A stretch of 27,994 bases of DNA from Anammoximicrobium sp032229885 (GCA_032229885.1 JAVYAJ010000092.1:1-27994); one strand, 5' to 3'. Shown: positions 1 to 9,271, counted from the stretch's first letter. The notes: generated by a model not told the origin, from the sequence alone. A program made the numbers and translations.

Positions 1-2253
1 ATCCAGTGCGTCCTGTTCCACCACGATGTCCAGTGGCATCTGCTGGTGTCGCACGGCCGTATACAGCGTCCGTTTGCCGGCGCCGAGCGAGCCGCGGGTG
101 TCCTGCCAGATATCGCCGGTCTCGCCGAACCACAGGCCCACCTGAGCTGCGCGGACCTGGCCATCCTGGACGAAGTCCTCGAACAAGCCCAATTCGCGAA
201 AGCTGCGCAGAACCATCGCGTACATCTCGTCGCTGTTGACGTGATTCTCGGTGTACGCGACCTGCACCGGACGGAACTCGAATAGGTTGACGATCTTCAT
301 CCCGTGGGCCAGGGCGCCGTAGAACAGGCGGCGCCACGTGTTGGGTGTATTGCCCGGCCAGTGCGGCATGACATAGTACATGATCTTGCGATCCGGCCGG
401 CCGCGGTTCGCGGCGCGAAACAGATCCAGCACGATGTTGTTGACTTGCGGCGAGACGACGGGCACCTGGAAGATATAATCCTCGCTCCATGGCAATGTCA
501 TGCCATCCTGCCGAAAGCACGTGACGTACTTATACGTTTCGCCCAGGAAGGAATGCTCGACGGGATAGTGCGGCGAGAAGTTCGCGCCGATCTGAGCATT
601 GGGCAGCAGCCGGCGCAGAATGTCCGTGCGCTGCTTGATCGTCTGGATGCCGAAGTGCTGTCGATAACGGTGCGACCAGTAGTACACGCCCGGCGCGTCG
701 GCTTGGCGCTGCGGGTCGGGATCAAAGCGAACCTTGTTCCAGTCTCCGCCCGACGCCGGATCGACCGCCGCCGCGGTGACGCCCTGGCCGCGGAGCCACG
801 CGCGAAAGCTGTCGGTCTGGTCCTGGCTCGGATTGGGCAAGCTGATCTCGTCTCCCAGACTGACCACGGCCACGCGGGCTGCCCGGTCGCCCAGCTTGCG
901 GCAGTGCTCTTCGAGCTGCGGCGTCGGCACGCCGCGGACGTCGATGTATCCTCGCGTTGCGTCGATGTCCAGGCTGCTGTCATTCGTCTCGGTCAGGGCA
1001 AACATCCGTTTGAACTCGCGCACGCCGGCGTCGTACCGTGGGCTCAGGCCCGGATCAAACGTATAGCCATAGACCAGCGTCCGCGCCGGCGGCTTGCCGT
1101 GGGCGGGTTGCCGCTTGAGGTAGTCCATCAGATCGAACAGCACTTGCTCGCGGGGACGCATCAGCCGCGAGTAGCGAGTGTCGGCGTGAAAAGCCAGCGG
1201 CAGCTCGCCGATGCGACCGCGGAACTGGTTGATCTGTTCGATCTTTCCATTGGCCGCCTTCACGCCGACGCGGATCTCGGCCTGGGCGGGCGGAGTTACC
1301 TTCAATCCCCATTGCCCGTCGTTCAGCGAATCGAGCAGTCCGCCGACGTCGATCCAATCGGTCGTTCGTCCCGGCTCGACGTCGAGCGGCTCGACCGGCT
1401 TCCAGTTGCGGAGGTGAACCCAGTAGGGCGAATGCTGCTGGCATGTTCCGCCGATGAACTTTTGGCCCTCGACTTTGATCTTCTCGCGCGAGGCATTGCT
1501 CACTTGGATGAAGACGTCGCCGGCCTGGGTCAGCAGTCCGTCCAGCGGCAGGTACGCCTCCTTGTCGATTCGCATCCGCACCTGTTCGACGTCCGTCGTC
1601 AGCAGCACGAGATCGACGTTGCGTCTGGCGGCCGGCTCGGGCTGTTTGCCCGCCACCAGCGTGATCGTCGCCGGGCCGGGCTGCAATTCGACCCAGGCGT
1701 CGTGACCCTCCCAGACCACGTTTTCCGACGCGCCCCAGTCCCAGGCAACCTCGGTTTTCAGTCGTTGGGAAAACGGCCAGATCTTCTGGTTCCGCCGCGC
1801 GCCGTAGAGGCGGTCCAGCGCGGTCCGTCCGCCCTGCTGGATCACGACGCGAAACTGCGTCTCGAAGCGATACGCGGCCTCGTAACGCACGAGCGCCAGA
1901 TAGCGCCCGGCGGCCGGAACGTGGACGCGGATCGTCGCCTCGCTCGGCTCGCACTGAGCCGGGGCGCCCAGATACGCCTTGCGACTCAGGAACGTGTTGG
2001 CAAAGGTCGCTGCATAATAATTCGTTCCCCACGGCTGGGCTTGCCAGCCCGGCGTACGGACCTGGAACTCTTCGGCTTCGCACACCAGCAGCCCATCGGG
2101 TTGGACTCGCACGGCGTCTCGGGATTTGCCATAAGCCTGCGCGGCCGCGATCGGATCGTGTTCGGCGGCCGCGCCGCGCGAGGAAATCGCCGCCAAGACG
2201 GCCGTCAGCCACAAGATCGACGGTGCACGAAACAATGTTGTGCTCGGGTTCAT
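1..2253 (-). CDS. Secreted glycoside-hydrolase-like protein, 3' end beyond window
   Basis: An uninterrupted minus-strand frame of 751 codons runs from ATG at 2253 to the first base of the window, so the C-terminus is missing. A purine-rich GGAAGGA (2264-2270) lies 10 nt upstream of the ATG. The N-terminus is a signal peptide: a hydrophobic stretch followed by an SSRGAAA-type cleavage site near residue 31, so the protein is exported. The first ~400 residues look like beta-rich carbohydrate-binding or sandwich domains. From about residue 410 a TIM-barrel-like part begins (TLVYGYTFDPGLSPRYDAGV). It contains LGDEISLP with D468 and E469, followed by a FRAWL segment like that after the acid/base Glu of beta-galactosidase-type (clan GH-A) enzymes, and later KIVNLFEFRPV. 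I infer a glycosidase-like fold with E469 as candidate acid/base. The exact family and substrate are not assigned. It diverges from the sugar-catabolism genes at 2559-9230. Confidence 0.8.
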   Translation of the reverse strand, partial: MNPSTTLFRAPSILWLTAVLAAISSRGAAAEHDPIAAAQAYGKSRDAVRVQPDGLLVCEAEEFQVRTPGWQAQPWGTNYYAATFANTFLSRKAYLGAPAQCEPSEATIRVHVPAAGRYLALVRYEAAYRFETQFRVVIQQGGRTALDRLYGARRNQKIWPFSQRLKTEVAWDWGASENVVWEGHDAWVELQPGPATITLVAGKQPEPAARRNVDLVLLTTDVEQVRMRIDKEAYLPLDGLLTQAGDVFIQVSNASREKIKVEGQKFIGGTCQQHSPYWVHLRNWKPVEPLDVEPGRTTDWIDVGGLLDSLNDGQWGLKVTPPAQAEIRVGVKAANGKIEQINQFRGRIGELPLAFHADTRYSRLMRPREQVLFDLMDYLKRQPAHGKPPARTLVYGYTFDPGLSPRYDAGVREFKRMFALTETNDSSLDIDATRGYIDVRGVPTPQLEEHCRKLGDRAARVAVVSLGDEISLPNPSQDQTDSFRAWLRGQGVTAAAVDPASGGDWNKVRFDPDPQRQADAPGVYYWSHRYRQHFGIQTIKQRTDILRRLLPNAQIGANFSPHYPVEHSFLGETYKYVTCFRQDGMTLPWSEDYIFQVPVVSPQVNNIVLDLFRAANRGRPDRKIMYYVMPHWPGNTPNTWRRLFYGALAHGMKIVNLFEFRPVQVAYTENHVNSDEMYAMVLRSFRELGLFEDFVQDGQVRAAQVGLWFGETGDIWQDTRGSLGAGKRTLYTAVRHQQMPLDIVVEQDALD

Positions 2254-2558
2254 CGGCGAAAAGTCCTTCCTGAGATGGATGCCGCGGGTATGTCGCCACG
2301 CAGGCTTGATTCAGGCGGCGGCAGCGACACGGCGCTGGGCGGACGAAGACAGAGCCCGGGCCGGCCCGTATTTTCCGCACCGTATTTTCCAGCCGTCGCG
2401 CGGCCGCGCGGATCAGCCGCTCGGCCTGAGCCCGACCAATGTCGAATCTATGCCCGCATTCTTGTTCGGCCCCAGCAAATCGACTACAACAACCGCTGGC
2501 GATACCCGCTGGGTTCAAGATGTAACTTTAACGTTGCGAACGCGAGGTGCAAGATCTT
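2254..2558. other. Divergent intergenic region
   Basis: This 305-base spacer separates the divergently transcribed secreted glycosidase and cupin genes, so promoters for both should lie here. No convincing -35/-10 pair stood out on either strand. The only structure seen is an exact 11-base direct repeat with a 14-base period at 2366-2390. Confidence 0.6.
2366..2390. repeat. 14-bp-period tandem duplication
   Basis: CCGTATTTTCC occurs at 2366-2376 and again at 2380-2390, separated by GCA, giving a 14-base period. It lies midway between two divergent start codons and could be a paired protein-binding site or a small slippage duplication. Further 14-base-period repeats occur at 3791, 6369 and 9757. 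Confidence 0.7.
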
Positions 2559-3800
2559 ATGGCCGAAGCGAAAATTGTGTCAGGCGACAGCGTAGCGCGA
2601 GTGTTGGATCAGGCTTTGGACGCGGGCGGCGGGTTGTTGCGATTGACGCCGACGTGGGTCCCGCGGAGCTTTCTGCATCCCGGCAAGCGGATCAAGCTGC
2701 ATCCGGACGACTATTACGCGTACGGCGGCGAGCGGGGCGGCATCGACGAGCGGTGGTTCGCCAGCACGACCGACGCGGCGAATGAAGGCCGCGTGTGGCA
2801 CGAGGGGCAGAGCTTTTGTTCGTTCGAGGGCCAGAACTTTCTGCTCAAGGACGCCGTCGCCGAGGCCGGCTCGCGAGTGATCGGCAAAGCGCTGTGGGAC
2901 AAATACCAGCGGTGGCCCGTGTATTCGAAGTTCTTCGACAACATGGGGCCGATCCCGCATCACATGCACCAGGGATTTGAACACGCCCGGCTGACCAACC
3001 AGGAGGGCAAGCCGGAATCCTATTATTTCCCCCCGCAGTACAACAACTGTGACAACAATTTCCCGTACACGTTTTTCGGGCTCGAACCGGGCACGACCAA
3101 GGCTCAGGTTCGCAAGTGCCTGGAGGACTGGAACAAGGGCGACAACGGCATTCTGGATCTGTCGAAGGCCTATCGCCTGAAACGCGGCACGGGCTGGCTG
3201 GTCCCGCCGGGCATTCTCCACGCGCCGGGGTCGCTGTGCACCTACGAACCGCAGTGGGGCAGCGACGTGTTCGGCATGTTCCAGTCGTTGGTCGAAGGCC
3301 GCATCGTGCCCTGGTCGTTGCTGGTCAAGGACGTGCCCGCCGACCGGCATCAGGATCTGGACTTCATCATCGAGCAGCTCGATTGGGAAGCGAACGTGGA
3401 TTCCAATTTCAAGGACAACCACTATCTCGAACCGATCGTCGCCGCCCAGGGCCCGGGCTGGGTCGATCATTGGATCGTCTACGGGCGCGTCGACGGCGCC
3501 CAGTTGTTCAGCGCCCGTCGCCTGACCGTCGAGCCGGGCGCCAAGTGCCTGCTCAAAGATCCCGGCCCCAGCGGTTGGATCACCGTCCAGGGCAAGGGCC
3601 GCATCGGCAAGCTCGCGCTGCAGACCCCCGCGATGATCCGTTTCGGCGCCGAGACTGAAGACGAGGTGTTCATCACGTACGAAGCGGCGACGGCCGGCGT
3701 CGAGGTCGAGAACAACGGCAGCGAACCGCTGGTAAGCCTGCGCTATTTCGGTCCCGATACGTTCGCCGAAGTCCCCAAAGTGGGCGACTACAAGCGATAG
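2559..3800 (+). CDS. Cupin / class I phosphomannose-isomerase-like protein
   Basis: This gene encodes about 413 residues with no signal peptide, so it is cytoplasmic. The central segment GPIPHHMHQGFEHA (about residues 130-143) supplies H134, H135, H137 and E141. GWLVPPGILHAPGS near residue 213-226 supplies H221. This is the His/Glu arrangement of a metal-binding cupin as in class I mannose-6-phosphate isomerases. A second beta-barrel-like part follows to the C-terminus. A sugar or sugar-phosphate isomerase role is inferred, not shown. The start is set at ATG 2559 because GAGG at 2544-2547 lies 11 nt upstream; an in-frame GTG at 2547 overlaps that ribosome-binding site and is less likely. It is the first gene of a same-strand series with a TIM-barrel isomerase/epimerase and a Gfo/Idh/MocA dehydrogenase, which fits uptake and conversion of a released sugar. 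Confidence 0.8.
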   Translation: MAEAKIVSGDSVARVLDQALDAGGGLLRLTPTWVPRSFLHPGKRIKLHPDDYYAYGGERGGIDERWFASTTDAANEGRVWHEGQSFCSFEGQNFLLKDAVAEAGSRVIGKALWDKYQRWPVYSKFFDNMGPIPHHMHQGFEHARLTNQEGKPESYYFPPQYNNCDNNFPYTFFGLEPGTTKAQVRKCLEDWNKGDNGILDLSKAYRLKRGTGWLVPPGILHAPGSLCTYEPQWGSDVFGMFQSLVEGRIVPWSLLVKDVPADRHQDLDFIIEQLDWEANVDSNFKDNHYLEPIVAAQGPGWVDHWIVYGRVDGAQLFSARRLTVEPGAKCLLKDPGPSGWITVQGKGRIGKLALQTPAMIRFGAETEDEVFITYEAATAGVEVENNGSEPLVSLRYFGPDTFAEVPKVGDYKR

Positions 3801-3819
3801 ACGGCAAGCGATAGACGGC
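3791..3819. repeat. 14-bp tandem duplication across the stop codon
   Basis: CAAGCGATAGACGG is repeated back to back (3791-3804 and 3805-3818, with one further matching base). The unit contains the last codons and the TAG stop of the cupin gene, so the stop codon is duplicated. A perfect 12-base palindrome AGACGGCCGTCT (3813-3824) overlaps the second copy. Confidence 0.85.
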
Positions 3820-4112
3820 CGTCTTCGGCCCGACGATCGGCAGGCCAGGCGGCGATTCGTGAGATCAATTCCGCCGCGCCCGTGGGACGCGGCCGCGCGG
3901 GCCGGTCGCGTCGAAGGCCGCGTCTGGCGCCGCGAGCGCGAGCGCCGGTCGCGGCTCGATGGGCGTCTGCATTGACGCCCGCCGCGCGTGGTCGCTGGTC
4001 GTCGCCCGGCGATGCGACCTTCGCGCCGCCGTCTGCAAGGCAAACGCCCTTGCGCGACATGTTCGTCCCATGTTCGTCCGAGGAACAGAGACACTAGAAA
4101 GGTACGCTGGCG
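3801..4112. other. Intergenic region, no gene seen
   Basis: About 310 GC-rich bases lie between the cupin and the TIM-barrel gene. Short open frames here have arginine- and alanine-rich translations typical of non-coding GC-rich DNA. Besides the duplication at its left edge, only the ribosome-binding site AAAGG (4098-4102) of the next gene was recognised. Confidence 0.6.
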
Positions 4113-5165
4113 ATGAGTGCGCATCTGAACAACTATCCGAAACTGCATAATGCGGCTTGGCCGGGCGTGGTCGGCAAAGGGGCGGATTCCGAGCCGCCGA
4201 TCGATCTGGATACGATGTTGAACCTGACGGCGGCCGCCGAGGTGGACGGCGTCAAGTTCGACGGGTTCGATCTGTTTTTGTCCTCGCCCCACATCAGCAT
4301 CGACGCCTCGGATGACGAGCTGCGCGAGCTGGCCGACAAGGCTTCGTCCCGCGGTCTGGCCATCGGCTCGGTCGTAGCGCCGGTCTGGCCGCCCACCGGC
4401 GGCGGCTCGGCGATGGGCGATCCGTCGCAGCGGGACCAGTTCGTCACGCAGGTGAACAAGGCCTGTCGGATCGCCCAGCGGCTGCGCGAGCTGGGCGTAC
4501 GGCGAAGCGGTGTCGTTCGAATCGACTCGGCCTGCGGCGTTTCCGAGTGGCTGGCCGATCCGGCCGAGAACACCCGGCGGATCGCAGACACGTTTCGTCG
4601 CGCCTGTGACGTCGCCGAGGATCACGGCGAGCAGTTGGCGGCCGAAGGCGAGATCTGCTGGGGCGCGATGCACAGTTGGAAGTGCATGATCCAGTTGCTC
4701 GAGGCGGTCGACCGGCCCCAGACGCTCGGTTTTCAGGCGGATATGGCGCATACGCTGCTGTACCTGCTGGGCTACAACGCGCCCCAAGACTCGCTCTTGC
4801 CGCCGGACTTCGACTGGCAGGACCAGGCCGCCCTGGACCAAGCCTACCGAACGCTGACAGACGCCCTGCGGCCATGGACGATCGACTTTCACGTGGCGCA
4901 GAACGACGCGACCGTCAAAGGTTCCGGAACACACGACAAGACCGGTCGGCACTGCCTGCCTGACGATCCGAACGGCAAGCTGGACATCGTCCGGCACGCG
5001 GGATTCTGGTTGCGCGGCCCCGACGGCGAATTGACGCGACGTTTTCGACACATCTGCTGGGACGGCTGCATGTTCCCCAACGAATTGATGATGCAACCCG
5101 AAACATGGAACAAGATCCTGGCGTCGATGATCGTCGTGCGCGACGCGCACGGCTGGCACGAATGA
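4113..5165 (+). CDS. Sugar phosphate isomerase/epimerase-like TIM-barrel protein (AP endonuclease 2 / xylose isomerase-like)
   Basis: A 350-residue cytoplasmic protein with the layout of the xylose-isomerase-like TIM-barrel superfamily. Candidate metal ligands are visible in the expected order: AAEGE with E178/E180, QADMAHT with D210 and H213, and DFHVAQND with H260. The family interconverts ketose/aldose or inosose-type sugars using a divalent metal; the specific substrate is unknown. The ATG at 4113 has AAAGG 10 nt upstream. It lies between a cupin isomerase-like gene and a Gfo/Idh/MocA dehydrogenase on the same strand, with only 73 nt to the dehydrogenase start. This pairing is a common arrangement for polyol, inositol or keto-sugar catabolism. 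The family call is firm; the reaction is inferred only as a class. Confidence 0.85.
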   Translation: MSAHLNNYPKLHNAAWPGVVGKGADSEPPIDLDTMLNLTAAAEVDGVKFDGFDLFLSSPHISIDASDDELRELADKASSRGLAIGSVVAPVWPPTGGGSAMGDPSQRDQFVTQVNKACRIAQRLRELGVRRSGVVRIDSACGVSEWLADPAENTRRIADTFRRACDVAEDHGEQLAAEGEICWGAMHSWKCMIQLLEAVDRPQTLGFQADMAHTLLYLLGYNAPQDSLLPPDFDWQDQAALDQAYRTLTDALRPWTIDFHVAQNDATVKGSGTHDKTGRHCLPDDPNGKLDIVRHAGFWLRGPDGELTRRFRHICWDGCMFPNELMMQPETWNKILASMIVVRDAHGWHE

Positions 5166-5238
5166 GGTCGTCCGACGGTACTCCAGACTACGGCGTTCGC
5201 CGCCGCGCAGTATTTCCACTTCCGTGAAAGGATCAAGC

Positions 5239-6375
5239 ATGACCAAACCACTTCGCGTCGCCCTGATCGGCTATGGTTTCATGGGGCGAACCCACAGCAA
5301 CGCCTACTGCCAGGTGAATCACTTTTTTGACGTTCCCTATCAGCCTCAGTTGAAAGTGATCTGTGGATTGGAACGGCCCGTCGCCGAGGCGTTTGCCAAG
5401 CGGTGGGGCTATGAGAGCGTGGAAACGGATTGGCGCAAGGTCGTGGCCCGCGACGACATCGATTTGGTTGACATCTGCGTGCCGAACAACGTCCATGCGG
5501 AGATCGCGTTGGCGGCCGCGCAGGCCGGCAAGGCGATCCTGTGCGAAAAGCCGCTGGCTCTGGACACGGCGCAGGCCGAGCAGATGGTGGCGGGCGTCGA
5601 GGAGGCCAAGGTTCCGAACCTGGTCTCCTACAACTATCGTCGCGTTCCCGCGGTCACCCTGGCCAAAAGACTGGTCGAACAAGATCGCCTGGGCCGGATC
5701 TTCCACTATCGAGCCCAGTTTTTGCAGGACTGGACGATGTCGGCCGACGTGCCGCAAGGCGGCATGGCGACGTGGCGGCTGGACGTCAAAGCGGCCGGCT
5801 CGGGGGTGACGGGCGATCTGCTGGCCCATTGCATCGACACGGCCCTGTGGCTCAACGGCGGCATCACGGACGTGTGCGCCATGACCGAGACCTTTATCAA
5901 AGAGCGAAAGAACATCGAGACCGGACAGGTCGAACCCGTCGGGATTGACGATGCGTGCGCGTTCATGTGCCATTTCGCCAACGGCTCGCTGGGTCTGTTC
6001 GAGTCGACGCGGTACGCGCGCGGCCACAAGGCCCTGTATACGTTCGAGATCAACGGCCAGAAGGCGTCCCTGCGCTGGGATCTGCACGATCTGCACCGAC
6101 TGGAATACTTCGATCACGCCGATGATTCGCTCGTCCGCGGCTGGCGGTCGGTCCACGTCAGCGACGGCGATATGCCGTACATGAAGAACTGGTGGGTGCC
6201 CGGTTTGCAGATCGGTTACGAGCACACGTTCATCCATCAATTGGCCGATTTCCTCACGGCGATGGGCCAGGGCCAACCCGCTTCGCCCAACTTCCGCGAA
6301 GCCTTGGAAACCCAGAAGGTATGCGACGCGATCCTGACCAGCGCCAAGAGCGGCCAGTGGGTCGACGTCCGCTGA
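5239..6375 (+). CDS. Gfo/Idh/MocA family NAD(P)-dependent oxidoreductase
   Basis: This gene encodes 378 residues. The N-terminal Rossmann fold carries the dinucleotide-binding loop ALIGYGFMGRTH (glycines 11, 13 and 16). The family EKPL motif is at 103-106, where the Lys contributes to catalysis. GDLLAHCID (192-200, with H197 and D200) matches the active-site His/Asp region of inositol dehydrogenase and glucose-fructose oxidoreductase relatives. The protein should oxidise or reduce a sugar or cyclitol with NAD(P) in the cytoplasm. The start is ATG 5239, with GAAAGGA (5226-5232) 6 nt upstream; the in-frame GTG at 5224 overlaps that site and is rejected. It follows the TIM-barrel gene closely and probably shares its transcript. 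A 14-bp duplication covers its stop codon. Confidence 0.92.
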   Translation: MTKPLRVALIGYGFMGRTHSNAYCQVNHFFDVPYQPQLKVICGLERPVAEAFAKRWGYESVETDWRKVVARDDIDLVDICVPNNVHAEIALAAAQAGKAILCEKPLALDTAQAEQMVAGVEEAKVPNLVSYNYRRVPAVTLAKRLVEQDRLGRIFHYRAQFLQDWTMSADVPQGGMATWRLDVKAAGSGVTGDLLAHCIDTALWLNGGITDVCAMTETFIKERKNIETGQVEPVGIDDACAFMCHFANGSLGLFESTRYARGHKALYTFEINGQKASLRWDLHDLHRLEYFDHADDSLVRGWRSVHVSDGDMPYMKNWWVPGLQIGYEHTFIHQLADFLTAMGQGQPASPNFREALETQKVCDAILTSAKSGQWVDVR

Positions 6376-6396
6376 CGTCCTGCCGCTGACGTCAGC
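6369..6396. repeat. 14-bp-period duplication and palindrome at the end of the dehydrogenase gene
   Basis: CCGCTGACGTC occurs at 6369-6379 and 6383-6393, a 14-base period. The first copy contains the TGA stop codon, as in the duplication at 3791. The second copy forms the perfect 12-base palindrome GCTGACGTCAGC (6385-6396). Confidence 0.8.
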
Positions 6397-6479
6397 ATCC
6401 TTTCCGCGTTCGACGGCTCGATCTCGCCGAGCAACGAGTTGACCTCGGCGATCGACGACACCACGGAGCGGTACGGCTG

Positions 6480-9230
6480 ATGCGCACTATCTATCTTGGT
6501 TTAGCCCTTCTGGCGTCAAGCCCGCTGGTCGGCGACGTTCAGGCGCAGGTGTTCTCCGGGCCCTTCGTGTTGCACGATGGGATGACGTTCTATTTGCACA
6601 ATTCGCGCGAGCAGGATTTCGAGCTGACGGTCACCTGGCGTGACCCGTACCGCAACGGCTCAGTTCTGCCGACGCTGGTTCGTGTGCTGGATCCGCACGA
6701 GAACGTCATTTGTCGCCACGAGTTTCTGAGAGATCGCGAGCAACACCCGATTCCCTGGGAAGAATTCCACTGTCCGATCAAGTCGGGCCAGAAGGGCGTC
6801 TATCAGGTGATCGTCCACGGTTGGGGAAACACTCGCTGGGGACAGGTGGAAGTCAAGATCGAGACGCGCCCCGAGTTGGAGTTCGGGGTGTTGGGGCACG
6901 TCCAGTGGTTGACGGGCGTCGGAGATCAATTCGCCGACACCCATGTCTACTTGCCGCCCGGCCTGGACAAGCTGCCGGTGGCGGCGAGTGAGAAGTTCGA
7001 TTCGCTGACGCTGCAAGACGAGTCCGGTGCGACCCGGCTGAGTTTGAACGCCGAGAATCCCGCCGGCGAAGTTCCGTTGCCGACCGCAGGCGAGCACATC
7101 TGGCGACTGGCGGCCCGCGGCCCGCGCTATCGCCTGGATTTTCGCGGGCTGCCGATCATCCTCTGTCCGAGTCGGGCGACGGCGCAGGCCATCCATGCCA
7201 GCGTCGACATCATGCCGGACGGCTCGATCTGTTTTCACAAACACCAGGCCGCGGCCTGGCGACTGTTGCAGCAGTACCGTCGTCGGCCCGCGTCGGACTA
7301 TGCCGTCGAGCTGAAACCGCTGGCCGCGTACAAGGCGGCTTTTTTGAAGGAACCGGCCCGCAATCAGCTTCTGTTGAGCGACTGGGGCGTGTTCGGCAAC
7401 CTGGCGCCCATCCTGGCGGATCAATGCCTGGATCCCGCCAGCCCGTGGTTCGGCGCGATCGAGACGTGGAAACGCGTCGACGAGTCTCGGAGATCGGACA
7501 ATCCGTTGGCGGACTACCAGCGTCTGGGCCTGGAAGCGTTTGCGCCGCTGAACAAGAGCCTGGCCGCGCTGTACTGGCTCGACGCCGATCTCAACCCGTA
7601 TCGCCACAACCCGCAACTGCTCAACCGGATCATCGTCGCCGCGCTGCTCGACATGATGATGCTGCGCGAAGGCGAGTACGTGTATCCGATCAACACGTAC
7701 TATGGTGGAAACCACGGATTCGCGATTTGCCACTCGCACAGCGGCGCGTTCTCGCTGGTCTATCGCGATGTGCCGCCGGATGTGCAGGCTGTCTGGCACA
7801 CGGCCCAGCAGCGACTGACGGATCGATTTCTGTACACAACGGTCGGCGGCTGCGCGAACCAATGGACCGTCCTGCTCGAGGGCCTCTGGCGATACTACCG
7901 GGGCACGGGCGAAGACGCCTATCGTCGAGCGGTGCTCCGCAACCTGGGATGGCTGCTCGAGGGCTCGATGGGCGGCCAGAGGCCGGCCGGCTACATGACC
8001 GAGGCGCTCGGGCCGGATGCCACGTACAACGGGATCAGCGGACACTACCTGGCCGGCCTGTATCACGATACGCGGGATCCGGCGATTCTCGACGCGCAGC
8101 GTCGCGCTTACCGACTGTTCAACCATACGATCGCCCCCGAGCCAAACGGGCGATGGCTGGGCAGCAGCGGTTACTGTCATCGCACGCCCGGCGACTGGAC
8201 CAGCCCGCAGTATGGCGCCGGACTGGGACCGATGGCCGACGACCTGCCCGAAGCCGGCGTCCGGATGCCCGATCATCCGCCCTGGCTCGGCCCCGCGCCG
8301 CCGGTCGATGACGATGCGCGAGCGGCTGCCGAGCGGCAACTGATGCGATGGTTCGAGTATCTTCCCGCGGACCAGTTCTCTCGCGACAGGGCCAACGCGT
8401 CGCGCGCGTCCGGCGCGTTCGACATCGCGTTTGCCAACTATGTCAACGCCCCCAGCGCGTGGCTGCCGGGCGTGCTTCCCTGCCAGGAACCGGCGTCGTT
8501 TACGCGCCAGTTCGGCGACGAGTTTTTTTGCGTCAAGCGTCCGACGTACTATGCCTTTCTTTATGGCGGTGTGGCGTACCAGATGTGGCAGGTGGGCACG
8601 CGGCCGAAGCACGCGGACCAGCAATTCCCGCACAACGACGGGCTGTGTCTGTTTTGGTCGCCCCGCTTCGGCGCTTCGATTCTGAGCCGCAATTGGGGCG
8701 CCCCGTGCGCCAATACTCTGATCGCCAGACTGGTGGACGGCGAGACCGAGTGGCCGTACTATTGGAGCACCCGGGCCGAGTTCGACGTCGACCAGGCGAC
8801 GGCCCGTCTGCGCGGCGTCATTCACCGTACGCCGCTGGCCTACGAGCGTTGCTATCGTTTCCTGGAAACCGAAGTCGAGTGCGAACTGACCGTCACGGCC
8901 GCCGCGGACTGCGCCCTGGAGGAATTGAGCGAGTGTCTGCCCTATCCTCTGGCGGACATCAAGCCCGGCATGTCGGTACGGCTGCTGGACGCGGACGGCG
9001 TCGAGACCATCGCCGGCCCCGTGCGGACGATCCGCTTCGAACATGAAGCGGGCGACAGCCACTCGATCGTCCTGGACGCGCCACGACCGACCACGCTCGG
9101 GCAAAGCCGCAACACGGACTACGTCGGCGGCGTCCACGAGTATGGCTGTGCGCTGATCTCTTTGCCCGCCGCATGGACCAAAGACCAGTCATTCACGCTT
9201 CGCTATCACCTGCGGCCCGGGCGTTCGTAA
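6480..9230 (+). CDS. Large secreted protein, probable alpha/alpha-toroid carbohydrate-active enzyme
   Basis: A 916-residue protein with a signal peptide (hydrophobic core after MRTIY, probable cleavage after VQA at residue 22), so it acts outside the cytoplasm. Residues 25-250 look beta-rich, like accessory domains. Residues about 330-640 are rich in aromatic helices and contain NTYYGGNHGFAICHSHSG (Y407, Y408, N411 and H412), reminiscent of catalytic helices in alginate-lyase or heparinase II/III-type toroids. The remaining ~270 residues look like a beta-sandwich. I do not recognise a named family, and lyase or hydrolase activity is inference from fold impression and context. ATG 6480 is preceded by GGAG at 6465-6468. 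It is the last gene of the plus-strand sugar locus, 104 nt after the dehydrogenase, which suggests that it feeds substrate to the intracellular enzymes. Confidence 0.7.
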   Translation: MRTIYLGLALLASSPLVGDVQAQVFSGPFVLHDGMTFYLHNSREQDFELTVTWRDPYRNGSVLPTLVRVLDPHENVICRHEFLRDREQHPIPWEEFHCPIKSGQKGVYQVIVHGWGNTRWGQVEVKIETRPELEFGVLGHVQWLTGVGDQFADTHVYLPPGLDKLPVAASEKFDSLTLQDESGATRLSLNAENPAGEVPLPTAGEHIWRLAARGPRYRLDFRGLPIILCPSRATAQAIHASVDIMPDGSICFHKHQAAAWRLLQQYRRRPASDYAVELKPLAAYKAAFLKEPARNQLLLSDWGVFGNLAPILADQCLDPASPWFGAIETWKRVDESRRSDNPLADYQRLGLEAFAPLNKSLAALYWLDADLNPYRHNPQLLNRIIVAALLDMMMLREGEYVYPINTYYGGNHGFAICHSHSGAFSLVYRDVPPDVQAVWHTAQQRLTDRFLYTTVGGCANQWTVLLEGLWRYYRGTGEDAYRRAVLRNLGWLLEGSMGGQRPAGYMTEALGPDATYNGISGHYLAGLYHDTRDPAILDAQRRAYRLFNHTIAPEPNGRWLGSSGYCHRTPGDWTSPQYGAGLGPMADDLPEAGVRMPDHPPWLGPAPPVDDDARAAAERQLMRWFEYLPADQFSRDRANASRASGAFDIAFANYVNAPSAWLPGVLPCQEPASFTRQFGDEFFCVKRPTYYAFLYGGVAYQMWQVGTRPKHADQQFPHNDGLCLFWSPRFGASILSRNWGAPCANTLIARLVDGETEWPYYWSTRAEFDVDQATARLRGVIHRTPLAYERCYRFLETEVECELTVTAAADCALEELSECLPYPLADIKPGMSVRLLDADGVETIAGPVRTIRFEHEAGDSHSIVLDAPRPTTLGQSRNTDYVGGVHEYGCALISLPAAWTKDQSFTLRYHLRPGRS

Positions 9231-9271
9231 CCGCGTCCAAGCGCGCATGTCGATGGATCCGCGGACGGCGG

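Noticed and set aside
1055..2518. 487-codon minus-strand open frame
   Set aside because: It overlaps the secreted glycosidase-like gene on the same strand in another frame, and its translation is Arg/Gly-rich without domains.
304..2595. 763-codon plus-strand open frame
   Set aside because: It is antisense to the secreted glycosidase-like gene, whose minus-strand translation has a signal peptide and balanced composition. The plus-strand frame is a GC-rich mirror with no motif.
2580..5246. 888-codon minus-strand open frame
   Set aside because: It is antisense to the cupin and TIM-barrel genes, both of which have recognisable family motifs.
6660..9137. 825-codon minus-strand open frame
   Set aside because: It mirrors the 916-residue secreted protein; there is no ribosome-binding site or motif.
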